Of a stretch of 6,878 nucleotides of DNA, positions 1 through 6,602 are shown piece by piece; position 1 is the stretch's first letter, and each line of letters opens with the position of its first letter. Both the position numbers and the translations under genes were made by a program. This DNA comes from an uncultured Peptococcaceae bacterium (GTDB lineage: Bacteria; Bacillota; Peptococcia; Peptococcales; Peptococcaceae), in contig CALAKO010000069.1 of assembly GCA_937922955.1 (NCBI GenBank), forward strand, positions 1 through 6,878, read 5' to 3'. Under the pieces are notes generated by a model. The model was given only the letters and a program-made list of their open reading frames with translations, was not told where the DNA came from and made no database searches.

Positions 1-843
1 ACAAGTGGATGTCAAATATACATTAGGAAAGAGAGCTCTAATTTTTTTATAATTCTTCCATGCATCGTATTCTTGAGCATATAACGCAAATAGAGTTGGT
101 CCGCTGCCGGACATAAGAACATTTTGAACATCAGCATCCATCAATACTTTTTTTCGCTCTCCAGTTCTATTGTCAACTCTAAAACTAGGTCTCTCCAATG
201 CATTATGCAAATTATGCTCGATAAACACTGTATCACCATGTGTCACGGCTTCACATAATTGATCAAATAATTCTTGCTTTGGATGAATATCCGATAAATG
301 TATCGCTTTGTAAACCGCTGCTGTTGAAACGCCATAATCGGCTCGAACCAACACAACATGCATTTTCGGCAAATCCGGCAGGGACTTTATACGTTCTCCA
401 CGTCCTTCAGCTATAGCCGTTCCACCTTTAATACAAAATGGAACATCAGAACCGATACTTGCTGCTAATTCCATCAACTTTGATTCATCGATGCCTAAAT
501 GAAACAACTCATTGCATCCAACAAATACTGCAGCAGCATCACTACTGCCTCCTGCCATTCCCGCAGAAACCGGAATATTTTTTTTTATTTTTATGGCCAC
601 CTGAGGCATGTTGTAATTTTCCTGCAATAGCATTGCCGCGCGCATCGCTAAATTATTGCGGTTATTTGGCACATATAAGGAATCTGTGAAAACGGAATTT
701 GTCTTTGCCTCGGAAATATCAACAAGATCATGTAAACGCACTGATTGCATAATCATTTTTACTTCATGATACCCATCTTCGCGTTTTCCAAAACAATCTA
801 AAAAGATATTTATTTTTCCAAAAGCTTTTACTGTTACATGCAT
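1..843 (-). CDS. ispE: IspE, 4-diphosphocytidyl-2-C-methyl-D-erythritol kinase (3' end cut by window edge)
   Basis: This GHMP-family kinase phosphorylates the 2-hydroxyl of CDP-methylerythritol with ATP, a cytoplasmic step of the MEP pathway to isoprenoid precursors. There are 281 open codons from ATG 841-843 to base 1 with no stop; the family is usually about 280-300 residues, so only a few C-terminal residues should be missing. Visible motifs, in order: the N-terminal AFGKINIFL with the expected catalytic Lys10; GKREDGYHEV near residues 20-29; the ATP-binding glycine-rich loop PVSAGMAGGSSDAAA from Pro91; GSDVPF with the catalytic Asp133; and the C-terminal GHMP motif SGSGPT with Gly246. A purine-rich AGGGGG lies 7 nt upstream of the start. 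The gene follows the amino-acid permease gene by 23 nt on the same strand, with no terminator or promoter visible between them, so co-transcription is likely although the functions are unrelated. Identification is firm. Confidence 0.96.
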   Translation of the reverse strand, partial: MHVTVKAFGKINIFLDCFGKREDGYHEVKMIMQSVRLHDLVDISEAKTNSVFTDSLYVPNNRNNLAMRAAMLLQENYNMPQVAIKIKKNIPVSAGMAGGSSDAAAVFVGCNELFHLGIDESKLMELAASIGSDVPFCIKGGTAIAEGRGERIKSLPDLPKMHVVLVRADYGVSTAAVYKAIHLSDIHPKQELFDQLCEAVTHGDTVFIEHNLHNALERPSFRVDNRTGERKKVLMDADVQNVLMSGSGPTLFALYAQEYDAWKNYKKIRALFPNVYLTSTC

Positions 844-866
844 CACTTTTCCCCCTGGGTCCGTTA

Positions 867-1553
867 CTAAAACCCTTTCTTTGCAAGTCTACGTTCCACA
901 AAACTTAATCCGGTTGTAATAACAGTTATGAGTATTAAATAAATCACTGCAGCGGTTACATACATTTCAAACGGTTTATATAGCGCACCGGAATATATCT
1001 GTGCAGTTCTTAGCAAATCAGTTACCGTAATGGTCGAAGCCAAAGCAGTATCTTTTATTAAGTTTATAAACTCATTGCCTAACGGTGGAATCAAACGTCG
1101 ATAAGTTTGAGGGATGATAATTTTTCGCATGGCCAATCGACGATTCATACCCAAAGACAATGCTGCTTCCATTTGTCCGGAATCAATAGAAAGAATTCCT
1201 GAACGAATAATTTCTGCAATATAGGCGCCGCCACAAATACTAATACCAATAACTGCTGCGGTATAACTATCCAGATCAATACCTAGTGCAGCAGAAAGGC
1301 CAAAATAAATTAAAAACAATTGCACCAGTAATGGTATACCACGGAATATCCAAGTATACAACTGCCCCACAATATTTAAAATTTTAATATTACTAATTTT
1401 CATCAATGCAACAATTAAACCAATAATGAGTCCGAAAAAAATACTTATAACAGCCAATTCAATTGTTGTCACAGATGCTTTTAGCAAATATGGCAGTGTT
1501 TGACCTATTACTTCCCAATCCCAATCTACAGCACCGAACATTAAACTTCCCAT
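867..1553 (-). CDS. Polar amino-acid ABC transporter permease (HisM/GlnP family)
   Basis: This is the membrane-spanning subunit of a PAAT-family amino-acid importer, 228 residues, full length for the family. The motif RGIPLLVQLFLIYFGL (residues 71-86) is typical of His/Gln/Arg-type permeases. GAYIAEIIRSGI (109-120) runs into the EAA loop, EAALSLG (129-135), followed by IIIPQ, which docks on the ATPase. Hydrophobic segments lie at about 20-50, 60-90, 97-115 and 185-215. It lies 75 nt downstream of the binding-protein gene, and the two should form one transporter; ispE follows by 23 nt. The ATP start at 1553 is preceded by AAGAAAGG at a long spacing of about 13 nt and by an in-frame TAA three codons upstream. 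Met5 (1541) is an alternative start, so the first four residues are uncertain. The substrate (glutamine, arginine, cystine or another amino acid) cannot be read from the sequence. Confidence 0.94.
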   Translation of the reverse strand: MGSLMFGAVDWDWEVIGQTLPYLLKASVTTIELAVISIFFGLIIGLIVALMKISNIKILNIVGQLYTWIFRGIPLLVQLFLIYFGLSAALGIDLDSYTAAVIGISICGGAYIAEIIRSGILSIDSGQMEAALSLGMNRRLAMRKIIIPQTYRRLIPPLGNEFINLIKDTALASTITVTDLLRTAQIYSGALYKPFEMYVTAAVIYLILITVITTGLSFVERRLAKKGF

Positions 1554-1582
1554 ACTCGATTAACAACCTTTCTTAAGACACA

Positions 1583-1616
1583 CGAATACTCACCCGACTT
1601 GACGGGTGAGTATTCG
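1583..1616. other. Perfect 14-bp intercistronic hairpin without T-tract
   Basis: The arms CGAATACTCACCCG (1583-1596) and CGGGTGAGTATTCG (1603-1616) are exactly complementary around a 6-nt loop. The hairpin lies 12 nt after the binding-protein stop codon and about 30 nt before the permease start. Neither strand has a T-run after the stem, so it is not a typical intrinsic terminator. By analogy with other importer operons it could protect the 3' end of the binding-protein message or reduce read-through, giving more binding protein than permease. The structure is seen directly; the role is inference. Confidence 0.8.
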
Positions 1617-1628
1617 AACATAAATTTA

Positions 1629-2567
1629 TCAATACTTATCTGCATCCAAACGTGCCTGAGCATCTGGAACAAGTGATTCGGTAATGTCAATACCAATCCA
1701 CTTCATCGAAATTTCTTTCATTGTACCATCAACAAGCAATTCATCAACAGCTTTCTGAATAGCCAACTGCAAATCACCATCATCTTTACGAATAGCAATA
1801 CCAATTTGGTTAGCCGCAGGGCCATCACTGCTTTCAATTGTTGCAACATCAACGTATTTTCCAGTTTCCAACAGTTCAACCGAACCAAAATTATCAATAG
1901 CAAGAGCATCGATACGGCCGTTGTCTAAGTCAACTGTAATTTCTGGGAACGTTTTATAAAGCTTTAAATTTTCACCTTCTACAAATCCAAGCGCCTGTAA
2001 GTATTTTGCCGCAGTAGATCCAAGCTGAGTTCCAATGACTTTATCTTTGAAGAACTCAATGTCACTCATTTGATCTTGATTTTCAGCATCAGACTTTACA
2101 AGAACAACTTGGCTGGCAACGCCATATGGAACAAAGTTTGCTTCTTCCACGCGAGAATCCCACATATTCATACCAGAAATAATGACATCAAACTTTTCTG
2201 TTTGAAGCGAAGGAATAATCGCATTCCAATCCGCTGGAACAAATTCAAATTCAACACCAAGTTTTTCTCCAATGGCATTTGCCATATCGATGTCAAAACC
2301 AATAATTTCATCAGTCTCAGCATCATGATATCCCATTGGAGGATAAGAATCATCTAAACCTGCAGTAATTTTTCCTGCTTCTTTAACACGATCAAGCGAC
2401 CCATCCCCTTTTACGGTTGCATCCCAAGGATTTTCAGCCTCAATTTGAGTCACATTTGCATCTGAAGCTGCTGAACTTGCAGTGTCGTCATTACCAGAAC
2501 CACAGCCAACCATTCCAAGTGCTAAAACTGCAACCAATGTAACAGACATAAATTTATTGAACTTCAT
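1629..2567 (-). CDS. Amino-acid ABC transporter substrate-binding lipoprotein (SBP_bac_3 family)
   Basis: This is the extracytoplasmic receptor of a polar amino-acid ABC importer, 312 residues. The N-terminus is a lipoprotein signal: MKFNKF, a hydrophobic core, then MVGC with lipidated Cys22. A Ser/Ala/Asp-rich linker follows to about residue 45. The mature domain has the family hallmarks: ITAGLDDSYPPMGY (67-80), GFDIDMANAIGEKLG (90-104) and VIISGMNMWDSR (128-139). In relatives the Arg of this last motif (here Arg139) binds the substrate alpha-carboxylate. GTQLGSTAAKYL and GRIDALAIDN follow, the latter with the Asp normally near the alpha-amine. Trp136 sits where Thr or Ser is common, so the ligand may not be a standard one. 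AGGAGG (2576-2581) is 8 nt from the ATG, a very strong ribosome site. It is the first gene of a unit with the permease. No ATPase gene is visible. Confidence 0.95.
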   Translation of the reverse strand: MKFNKFMSVTLVAVLALGMVGCGSGNDDTASSAASDANVTQIEAENPWDATVKGDGSLDRVKEAGKITAGLDDSYPPMGYHDAETDEIIGFDIDMANAIGEKLGVEFEFVPADWNAIIPSLQTEKFDVIISGMNMWDSRVEEANFVPYGVASQVVLVKSDAENQDQMSDIEFFKDKVIGTQLGSTAAKYLQALGFVEGENLKLYKTFPEITVDLDNGRIDALAIDNFGSVELLETGKYVDVATIESSDGPAANQIGIAIRKDDGDLQLAIQKAVDELLVDGTMKEISMKWIGIDITESLVPDAQARLDADKY

Positions 2568-2657
2568 TGCTATATCCTCCTATTTTTCAACTTAGTAGCA
2601 GTTTAACATAGTAAAGCAATCATTTCAACCAGAAACAACAACATTCTTAATGAAATC

Positions 2658-2687
2658 CTTATAGTGTTTACAATTTACATTTTACAA
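2658..2687 (-). promoter_or_regulatory. Candidate promoter for the amino-acid importer genes
   Basis: On the minus strand, TTGTAA (2682-2687) is followed after an 18-nt spacer by TATAAG (2658-2663, 5/6 match to TATAAT). This would start transcription near 2650 and give a leader of roughly 80 nt before the binding-protein ATG. The surroundings are AT-rich, so chance matches are easy and confidence is moderate. Its -35 overlaps the -35 of the divergent tRNA promoter. Confidence 0.45.
2667..2687. repeat. Three tandem TTTACAW heptamers
   Basis: TTTACAA, TTTACAT and TTTACAA follow each other without a gap at 2667, 2674 and 2681. The third copy supplies the -35 hexamer of the tRNA promoter and, on the opposite strand, the -35 of the candidate importer promoter. 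A regulator site is possible, but AT-rich intergenic DNA often gives short repeats of this kind. Confidence 0.6.
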
Positions 2688-2723
2688 ATCTACAAAATTC
2701 CGCTATACTATGTTTTGTAAAAT
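2679..2723. repeat. 10-bp inverted repeat spanning the tRNA promoter
   Basis: ATTTTACAAA (2679-2688) and TTTGTAAAAT (2714-2723) are perfect reverse complements separated by 25 nt. The left arm overlaps the -35 of the tRNA promoter, the spacer contains its -10, and the right arm covers the expected start point. This could be an operator pair, or a by-product of AT-rich composition. Confidence 0.5.
2681..2709 (+). promoter_or_regulatory. Sigma-A-type promoter for tRNA-Arg (and perhaps the exporter genes)
   Basis: TTTACA (2681-2686, 5/6 match to TTGACA) and TATACT (2704-2709, 5/6 match to TATAAT) are separated by the ideal 17 nt. Transcription would start near 2716, about 14 nt before the mature tRNA. 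This is the best promoter in the window, and the only good one upstream of the two exporter genes. Confidence 0.75.
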
Positions 2724-2729
2724 AAAAAT

Positions 2730-2801
2730 ACGCCTGTAGCTCAGTGGATAGAGCGCCGCCCTCCGGAGGCGGGTGCGTAGGTTCGATTCCTATCAGGCGT
2801 G
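2730..2801 (+). tRNA. tRNA-Arg, anticodon CCG
   Basis: The cloverleaf folds without mismatches apart from one G-T pair. The acceptor stem is ACGCCTG with CAGGCGT, and the D-stem is GCTC/GAGC with loop AGTGGATA. The anticodon stem CCGCC/GGCGG closes the loop CTCCGGA, which puts anticodon CCG at 2763-2765. The T-arm is GTAGG-TTCGATT-CCTAT, with the conserved TTCGA. The discriminator base is G2801. CCA is not encoded (GTA follows), so the end must be added by the CCA-adding enzyme. It reads the arginine codon CGG. A promoter lies immediately upstream and a terminator immediately downstream. Confidence 0.96.
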
Positions 2802-2809
2802 GTAATGTA

Positions 2810-2839
2810 AAAGGATCGCTTGCCGGTCCTTTATTTTTT
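2810..2839 (+). terminator. Intrinsic terminator after tRNA-Arg
   Basis: AAAGGATCG (2810-2818) pairs with CGGTCCTTT (2824-2832), 9 bp with one T-G pair, around a 5-nt loop. After a single A comes a run of six Ts (2834-2839). It begins 9 nt after the tRNA and ends 18 nt before the first exporter gene, so any transcript from the tRNA promoter must pass it to reach the exporter genes. Confidence 0.85.
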
Positions 2840-2843
2840 GTTT

Positions 2844-2851
2844 AGAAAGGG
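2844..2851 (+). promoter_or_regulatory. Ribosome binding site that fixes the exporter gene 1 start
   Basis: AGAAAGGG lies 6 nt before ATG 2858. An in-frame TTG at 2852 would extend the protein by two residues but directly abuts this site, so ATG 2858 is preferred. Confidence 0.8.
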
Positions 2852-2857
2852 TTGCAT

Positions 2858-4570
2858 ATGTCTATTATTTCTCAAGCAATAAATCGTTATAAGGGCTCTC
2901 TTATTCTTGCAATTTTATGCATGTCAATCAGTTTGGTGGCTGATTTGATGATTCCCTGGTTGCTGCAGATTCTCATTGATGATGGTATCGCCGCAAACAA
3001 TGTGGTTCTCGTGCAGCGGGCAGGGGTTCAAATGTTATTGGCCGCCACTATTAGCTTAATTTCAAGCGCTTTCGCTTATCGCTGCTCTGCCCATTCGACA
3101 GCAAAAATCGGAGAATTTCTTCGCACAAGTTTGTATGAACACATACTCTCACTACCCTATGAAACATTTAATACTGTAAGTTCATCAACATTGATTACCC
3201 GATTAACCAACGATGTTCTGCAAATACAAAATATGTTTCTTATGATTCAGCGTGTCGCCATCGGTCTGCCGATATCGTTTATTGTCGGATTGGTTCTTTC
3301 AATCAAGCTAAGTCCAAGCCTTTCTCTAACCTATCTAGTAACAGTGCCACTGCTGTGCTTGAACATTGGCGTTTTTGTTCGATTTTCAGCACGATATTTT
3401 CCAAGAATACAAAGTACCATTGATCTGATCAATCTCAACGCCCAGGAACTGCTCATAGGCATCCTGACCATCAAAGGAACCGGTGCCGCCCAAAACATTG
3501 TTGCACGGTTTAAGACAATAAATGATACACTGCTTAGTCTGAATCTCACGATCCAAAAACGGTTTAGTATCGTTGCACCTACATCGATGATCATTTTCAA
3601 CGAAGCGATTGCTGTTGTATTATGTTTGGGATTCTTTGGTTTTACTTCAGATATTGGTAAATTGATCGCATTTATTTCGTATTCAATGCAGATCCTCAGC
3701 TGTGTAACGCGAGCATCCAACGTCCTAACCCAACTGACACGAGCACGAACATCTCTCACACGTATTCAAGATATTATTCAGATGGAACCGCGCACAGAAA
3801 CTCACTCAACTGTATCACCCTCTGGCTGGACCATTGACGTCTCCCACCTTAACTATCGTTTTCCTAATACGAAGCATCATCAACTAAATGATATTTGCTG
3901 CCATATCTCATTTAATCAACGGGTTGGGATTGTAGGACTGCCTGGATCCGGAAAAACACTGTTTCTCGATGCCATTACAGGACTGCTGGACAGCGTTCAA
4001 GGCGATATTCAATATGAACATATTTCAATTCAACACATTCCACGCAAATGGCTTATGAACAACATCGGCTATGTTCAGCAGAACGCAACCATTATAGCCG
4101 GTTCAATTCGTGATAACTTATTATTGGCCGATCCTAATTTATCTGTTTCAGAAATGACAACTGCACTCGATCAGGCAATGGCCAGCGAACTGTATCATTC
4201 AAATCCTGAGTCTGTGGAGCGCTCCATTCTCCAACGCGGCCAGGATCTGTCGGGCGGCCAAAAACAGCGTTTATCAATCGCACGTATTCTTTCTCTGCAG
4301 CCCAAGATTCTTATTCTTGATAACAGCACCAGCGCGCTTGATCATGAGACCGAAAAAGAATTTTTCTCTCATTTGAACACAATGCGCCCGCAAACCCAAA
4401 TCATAGTGTCCCAACGTTTGTCAACATTGCGTAAGTGTGATACGATTTTCCTCTTTGACCAAGGTCGTATCGTCGCTCAGGGTACACACAGCGAACTTCT
4501 AAAAACCAATTCACTCTATGAAATGATCCTTGGCGATCAAATGATCGAGGAGGCATTCAATGAACAATAA
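2858..4570 (+). CDS. ABC exporter half-transporter, subunit with degenerate ATPase site (LmrC/BmrC/TM287-like)
   Basis: This 570-residue protein joins an ABC exporter membrane domain (about six hydrophobic helices in residues 10-290) to a nucleotide-binding domain. The membrane domain carries the intracellular-loop motif LITRLTNDVLQIQ. In the ATPase domain Walker A is GLPGSGKT (360-367, Lys366), the Q-loop is GYVQQ (Gln407) and the signature is a perfect LSGGQ (464-468). Walker B is LILDN, so Asn489 replaces the catalytic Glu after Asp488; the D-loop is SALD (492-495). The switch His is Gln519 (SQRLST). This subunit therefore contributes a degenerate nucleotide core but a good signature motif, as in heterodimeric multidrug exporters of the LmrCD, BmrCD and TM287/288 type, where Asp usually takes the Glu position. 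Its 3' end overlaps the partner gene by 11 nt. The substrate is unknown: drug, peptide or lipid export are all possible. Confidence 0.93.
   Translation: MSIISQAINRYKGSLILAILCMSISLVADLMIPWLLQILIDDGIAANNVVLVQRAGVQMLLAATISLISSAFAYRCSAHSTAKIGEFLRTSLYEHILSLPYETFNTVSSSTLITRLTNDVLQIQNMFLMIQRVAIGLPISFIVGLVLSIKLSPSLSLTYLVTVPLLCLNIGVFVRFSARYFPRIQSTIDLINLNAQELLIGILTIKGTGAAQNIVARFKTINDTLLSLNLTIQKRFSIVAPTSMIIFNEAIAVVLCLGFFGFTSDIGKLIAFISYSMQILSCVTRASNVLTQLTRARTSLTRIQDIIQMEPRTETHSTVSPSGWTIDVSHLNYRFPNTKHHQLNDICCHISFNQRVGIVGLPGSGKTLFLDAITGLLDSVQGDIQYEHISIQHIPRKWLMNNIGYVQQNATIIAGSIRDNLLLADPNLSVSEMTTALDQAMASELYHSNPESVERSILQRGQDLSGGQKQRLSIARILSLQPKILILDNSTSALDHETEKEFFSHLNTMRPQTQIIVSQRLSTLRKCDTIFLFDQGRIVAQGTHSELLKTNSLYEMILGDQMIEEAFNEQ
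4547..4553 (+). promoter_or_regulatory. Ribosome binding site for exporter gene 2, inside gene 1
   Basis: GAGGAGG lies within the last codons of the first exporter gene, 6 nt before ATG 4560. The start codon itself lies before the upstream TAA (4568-4570), which predicts translational coupling and balanced synthesis of the two subunits. Confidence 0.85.
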
Positions 4571-6308
4571 TTCACTTCAACCAACCACAAAGCAAACACT
4601 CTATCGTCTCTGGACCATTCTAAAGCCCAATAAACTCTATCTATTTCTTTCTATCATTATGAGCGCGTCTGTTTCAGCAATCATGCTTTTTGCGATGCAG
4701 CGTGTTGGGGTCATCGTAGACCTTATTTTAGCAGGCACTTCTGTAAATATATTCCTACCACAAATCGTCTGTCTCATTTTATTGTTTGCAGCCATTTCCT
4801 TGGTTACGCTGATTCAAATTTACACGATGGCCATCGTTGGACAACGTTTGGCAAACGATCTTCGTTATGCCCTTTTTTCAAAGATTACCACTCTGCCAAT
4901 GGCATATTTTGACAGCCATCCCACCGGCGATCTTATGAGTCGTATGACCAATGATATTGATCAGATTAACACCTCTTTTTCTGATAACCTCACATCCGTT
5001 ATTGAAGCTGTTGTTAATGTGGTCGGCACCTTTCTGGCTATGGCACTGCTTTCTATAAAACTCACACTCTGGTCCGCTCTGGTCTTTCCTTTGTTCTTTA
5101 TTCTGACAGCCATAATATCCCATGTTTCCAAACGACTGTTTTCGCGCTATCAAATAGCTCTGGGTGAGATGAATACATATATTGAGGAAAAATTATCTGC
5201 TCAGAATATGCTCGCACTATTTGACTACCAGTCACGCAATTTACAGCAATTTCACACTGTTAATGCCACTGTCAGCACGTCCTATTCAGCAGCTCAAACA
5301 TCCTCTATTATGGCTCCGATTATGACATTCATCAATCACCTGGTCTACATCATTATTACCATTGTCGGCGGCATAGATATCATCAACGGCAGCACATTGT
5401 CCGTCGGCACATTGTTTACATTTTTACTCTACATGCGTCGTTTTGCAACACCACTCAACCAACTGGCCTCTATTTATAATGCCTTTCAAGCAACGGTCTC
5501 TGCCTCTGCCCGAATTTTTGGCGTCCTTGAAGCCCCAGGTGAAAACGTAGCACTCGGCGAAAAACGCTATAACAGCTTTCCCAAAAAACACACTATTCGT
5601 TTCGACCATGTCAGCTTTTCTTACGATGAAAGCACACCCGTGCTGCATGACATATCCGTCACATTCCCTGAAAATAAAACCATCGCCATTGTTGGTGCAA
5701 CCGGAGCAGGAAAAACAACACTTACAAACCTCCTGCTGAGCCATTACCTGCCTTCTTCAGGAAATATTTTCATTGACGACACGGATCTTTCTACAATTCC
5801 ACTGAATGAAATACGCCACCATATAGGTGTAATGCCTCAACAGCCAATGATTTTTAATGCATCAATCCTGGACAATATTGCTTTTGGCAACACCACCTCA
5901 AGTGTAGATGAAATCATATCCGCAAGCAAAACCACTGGCTTTCATCAAGTAGTCGAAGAACTATCTGACGGCTACGAAACACTCCTTCATGATCAAGGCG
6001 CCATGCTTTCTCAAGGCCAACGGCAATTGCTGGCGATCACACGTGCATTATTGAGCCATAATGATATTCTGATTCTCGACGAGGCAACCTCCTCACTGGA
6101 TTCCCATACTGAAAAAGTTGTTCAGACCGCCTTTGCGCGATTAAGGGAACAAAAAACACTTGTAATCATCGCCCACCGCCTATCGACCATAAAAAATGCC
6201 GATTACATCATCGTTCTGAAACAAGGAAAATTGGTGGAATCCGGCACGCATACGGAACTGCTCAACAAAAACGGCTATTATCATCGTCTTTACACCAGTC
6301 AATTTTGA
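4560..6308 (+). CDS. ABC exporter half-transporter, catalytically competent subunit (LmrD/BmrD/TM288-like)
   Basis: A 582-residue protein with an N-terminal ABC exporter membrane domain and a C-terminal ATPase domain. The intracellular-loop region reads PMAYFDSHPTGDLMSRMTND, a textbook exporter motif. Walker A is GATGAGKT (379-386, Lys385), the Q-loop is MPQQP (Gln427) and Walker B is LILDE with catalytic Glu508. The D-loop is SSLD and the switch His is His539 (AHRLST). The signature motif is LSQGQ (483-487) instead of LSGGQ. Glu and His are thus intact while the signature is altered, the mirror image of the upstream subunit. The two should form a heterodimer with one consensus ATP site (this Walker A/B with the partner's LSGGQ) and one degenerate site. 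The start overlaps the upstream gene by 11 nt. A strong terminator begins 10 nt after the stop. The substrate cannot be predicted. Confidence 0.95.
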   Translation: MNNNSLQPTTKQTLYRLWTILKPNKLYLFLSIIMSASVSAIMLFAMQRVGVIVDLILAGTSVNIFLPQIVCLILLFAAISLVTLIQIYTMAIVGQRLANDLRYALFSKITTLPMAYFDSHPTGDLMSRMTNDIDQINTSFSDNLTSVIEAVVNVVGTFLAMALLSIKLTLWSALVFPLFFILTAIISHVSKRLFSRYQIALGEMNTYIEEKLSAQNMLALFDYQSRNLQQFHTVNATVSTSYSAAQTSSIMAPIMTFINHLVYIIITIVGGIDIINGSTLSVGTLFTFLLYMRRFATPLNQLASIYNAFQATVSASARIFGVLEAPGENVALGEKRYNSFPKKHTIRFDHVSFSYDESTPVLHDISVTFPENKTIAIVGATGAGKTTLTNLLLSHYLPSSGNIFIDDTDLSTIPLNEIRHHIGVMPQQPMIFNASILDNIAFGNTTSSVDEIISASKTTGFHQVVEELSDGYETLLHDQGAMLSQGQRQLLAITRALLSHNDILILDEATSSLDSHTEKVVQTAFARLREQKTLVIIAHRLSTIKNADYIIVLKQGKLVESGTHTELLNKNGYYHRLYTSQF

Positions 6309-6317
6309 GAAAACCAT

Positions 6318-6366
6318 AAAAAGCGTTCATGACGTAGAAAAAACCTACATCATGAACGCTTTTTTT
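6318..6366. terminator. Bidirectional intrinsic terminator between convergent units
   Basis: The 20-base arms 6318-6337 and 6345-6364 pair with a single C-A mismatch around the 7-nt loop AAAAAAC. On the plus strand the stem ends in seven Ts (6360-6366), terminating the exporter operon. Read on the minus strand it ends in five Ts, so it can also terminate the deoC/PC4-like unit. The TAA stop of the PC4-like gene (6367-6365) overlaps the foot of the stem. Confidence 0.9.
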
Positions 6367-6586
6367 AGATTGCCATTTCATTCAGAATGCTTTTTAGAGT
6401 AGAGAGTTCCTCTTCGCTCAGGGTAACACCTTTCCCCATGCGACTATGATCTGGGGCCCATTCTCTGAGATCATATTTTGCTGGACGATCGTTCCAACTT
6501 ACCAGATTAAGCTCTTTATTCCACCCACGGCTGCTTGTCGACAGTACCGCGATTTGTTCCGTAATTTCATATTTAATATCCGCCAT
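6365..6586 (-). CDS. Small PC4/YdbC-like nucleic-acid-binding protein
   Basis: A 73-residue protein starting MADIKYEI. It resembles the bacterial YdbC-type members of the PC4 (transcriptional coactivator p15) family. These are small dimeric proteins that bind single-stranded DNA and may act in transcription or DNA maintenance. Recognisable features are a beta-rich first half with GWNKELNLVSWNDRPAKYD, then LREWAPDHSRMGKGVTLSEEE, then a C-terminal helix (LSTLKSILNEMA). The Lys/Arg and aromatic residues suit nucleic-acid contact. The reading frame is open for ten codons further upstream (to 6616), but that would overlap deoC and has no ribosome site; AAGGAG 6 nt before ATG 6586 decides the start. 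It lies 16 nt after deoC, probably in one operon. The family call is from remembered motif resemblance; the biological role is unknown. Confidence 0.85.
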   Translation of the reverse strand: MADIKYEITEQIAVLSTSSRGWNKELNLVSWNDRPAKYDLREWAPDHSRMGKGVTLSEEELSTLKSILNEMAI

Positions 6587-6592
6587 AGACAT

Positions 6593-6598
6593 CTCCTT
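6593..6598 (-). promoter_or_regulatory. Ribosome binding site that fixes the PC4-like gene start
   Basis: On the minus strand AAGGAG is followed after 6 nt by ATG 6586. The alternative Met two codons upstream (6592) directly abuts this site and is unlikely to be used. Confidence 0.85.
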
Positions 6599-6602
6599 CT
6601 TG

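Noticed and set aside
438..689. Plus-strand open frame opposite ispE
   Set aside because: The minus strand carries clear IspE motifs over the same stretch, and the plus-strand product resembles nothing I know.
2568..2657. Possible T-box or riboswitch in the importer leader
   Set aside because: The predicted leader is only about 80 nt. I see no T-box core sequence, no specifier stem and no terminator hairpin before the ribosome site.
2803..2808. TAATGT preceded by TGG as an extended -10 promoter for the exporter genes
   Set aside because: It matches only 3 of 6 consensus positions, has no usable -35 about 17 nt upstream, and would start transcription inside the terminator stem.
2730..2857. 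tRNA 3' end as an integration site for a genomic island carrying the exporter genes
   Set aside because: There is no integrase, no direct repeat of the tRNA 3' end elsewhere in the window, and no clear composition break.
3331..3759. Minus-strand open frame of 142 codons
   Set aside because: It lies wholly inside the membrane domain of exporter gene 1, has no recognisable protein features and no ribosome site. It is a shadow of the real gene, as are the other antisense frames inside the transporter genes.
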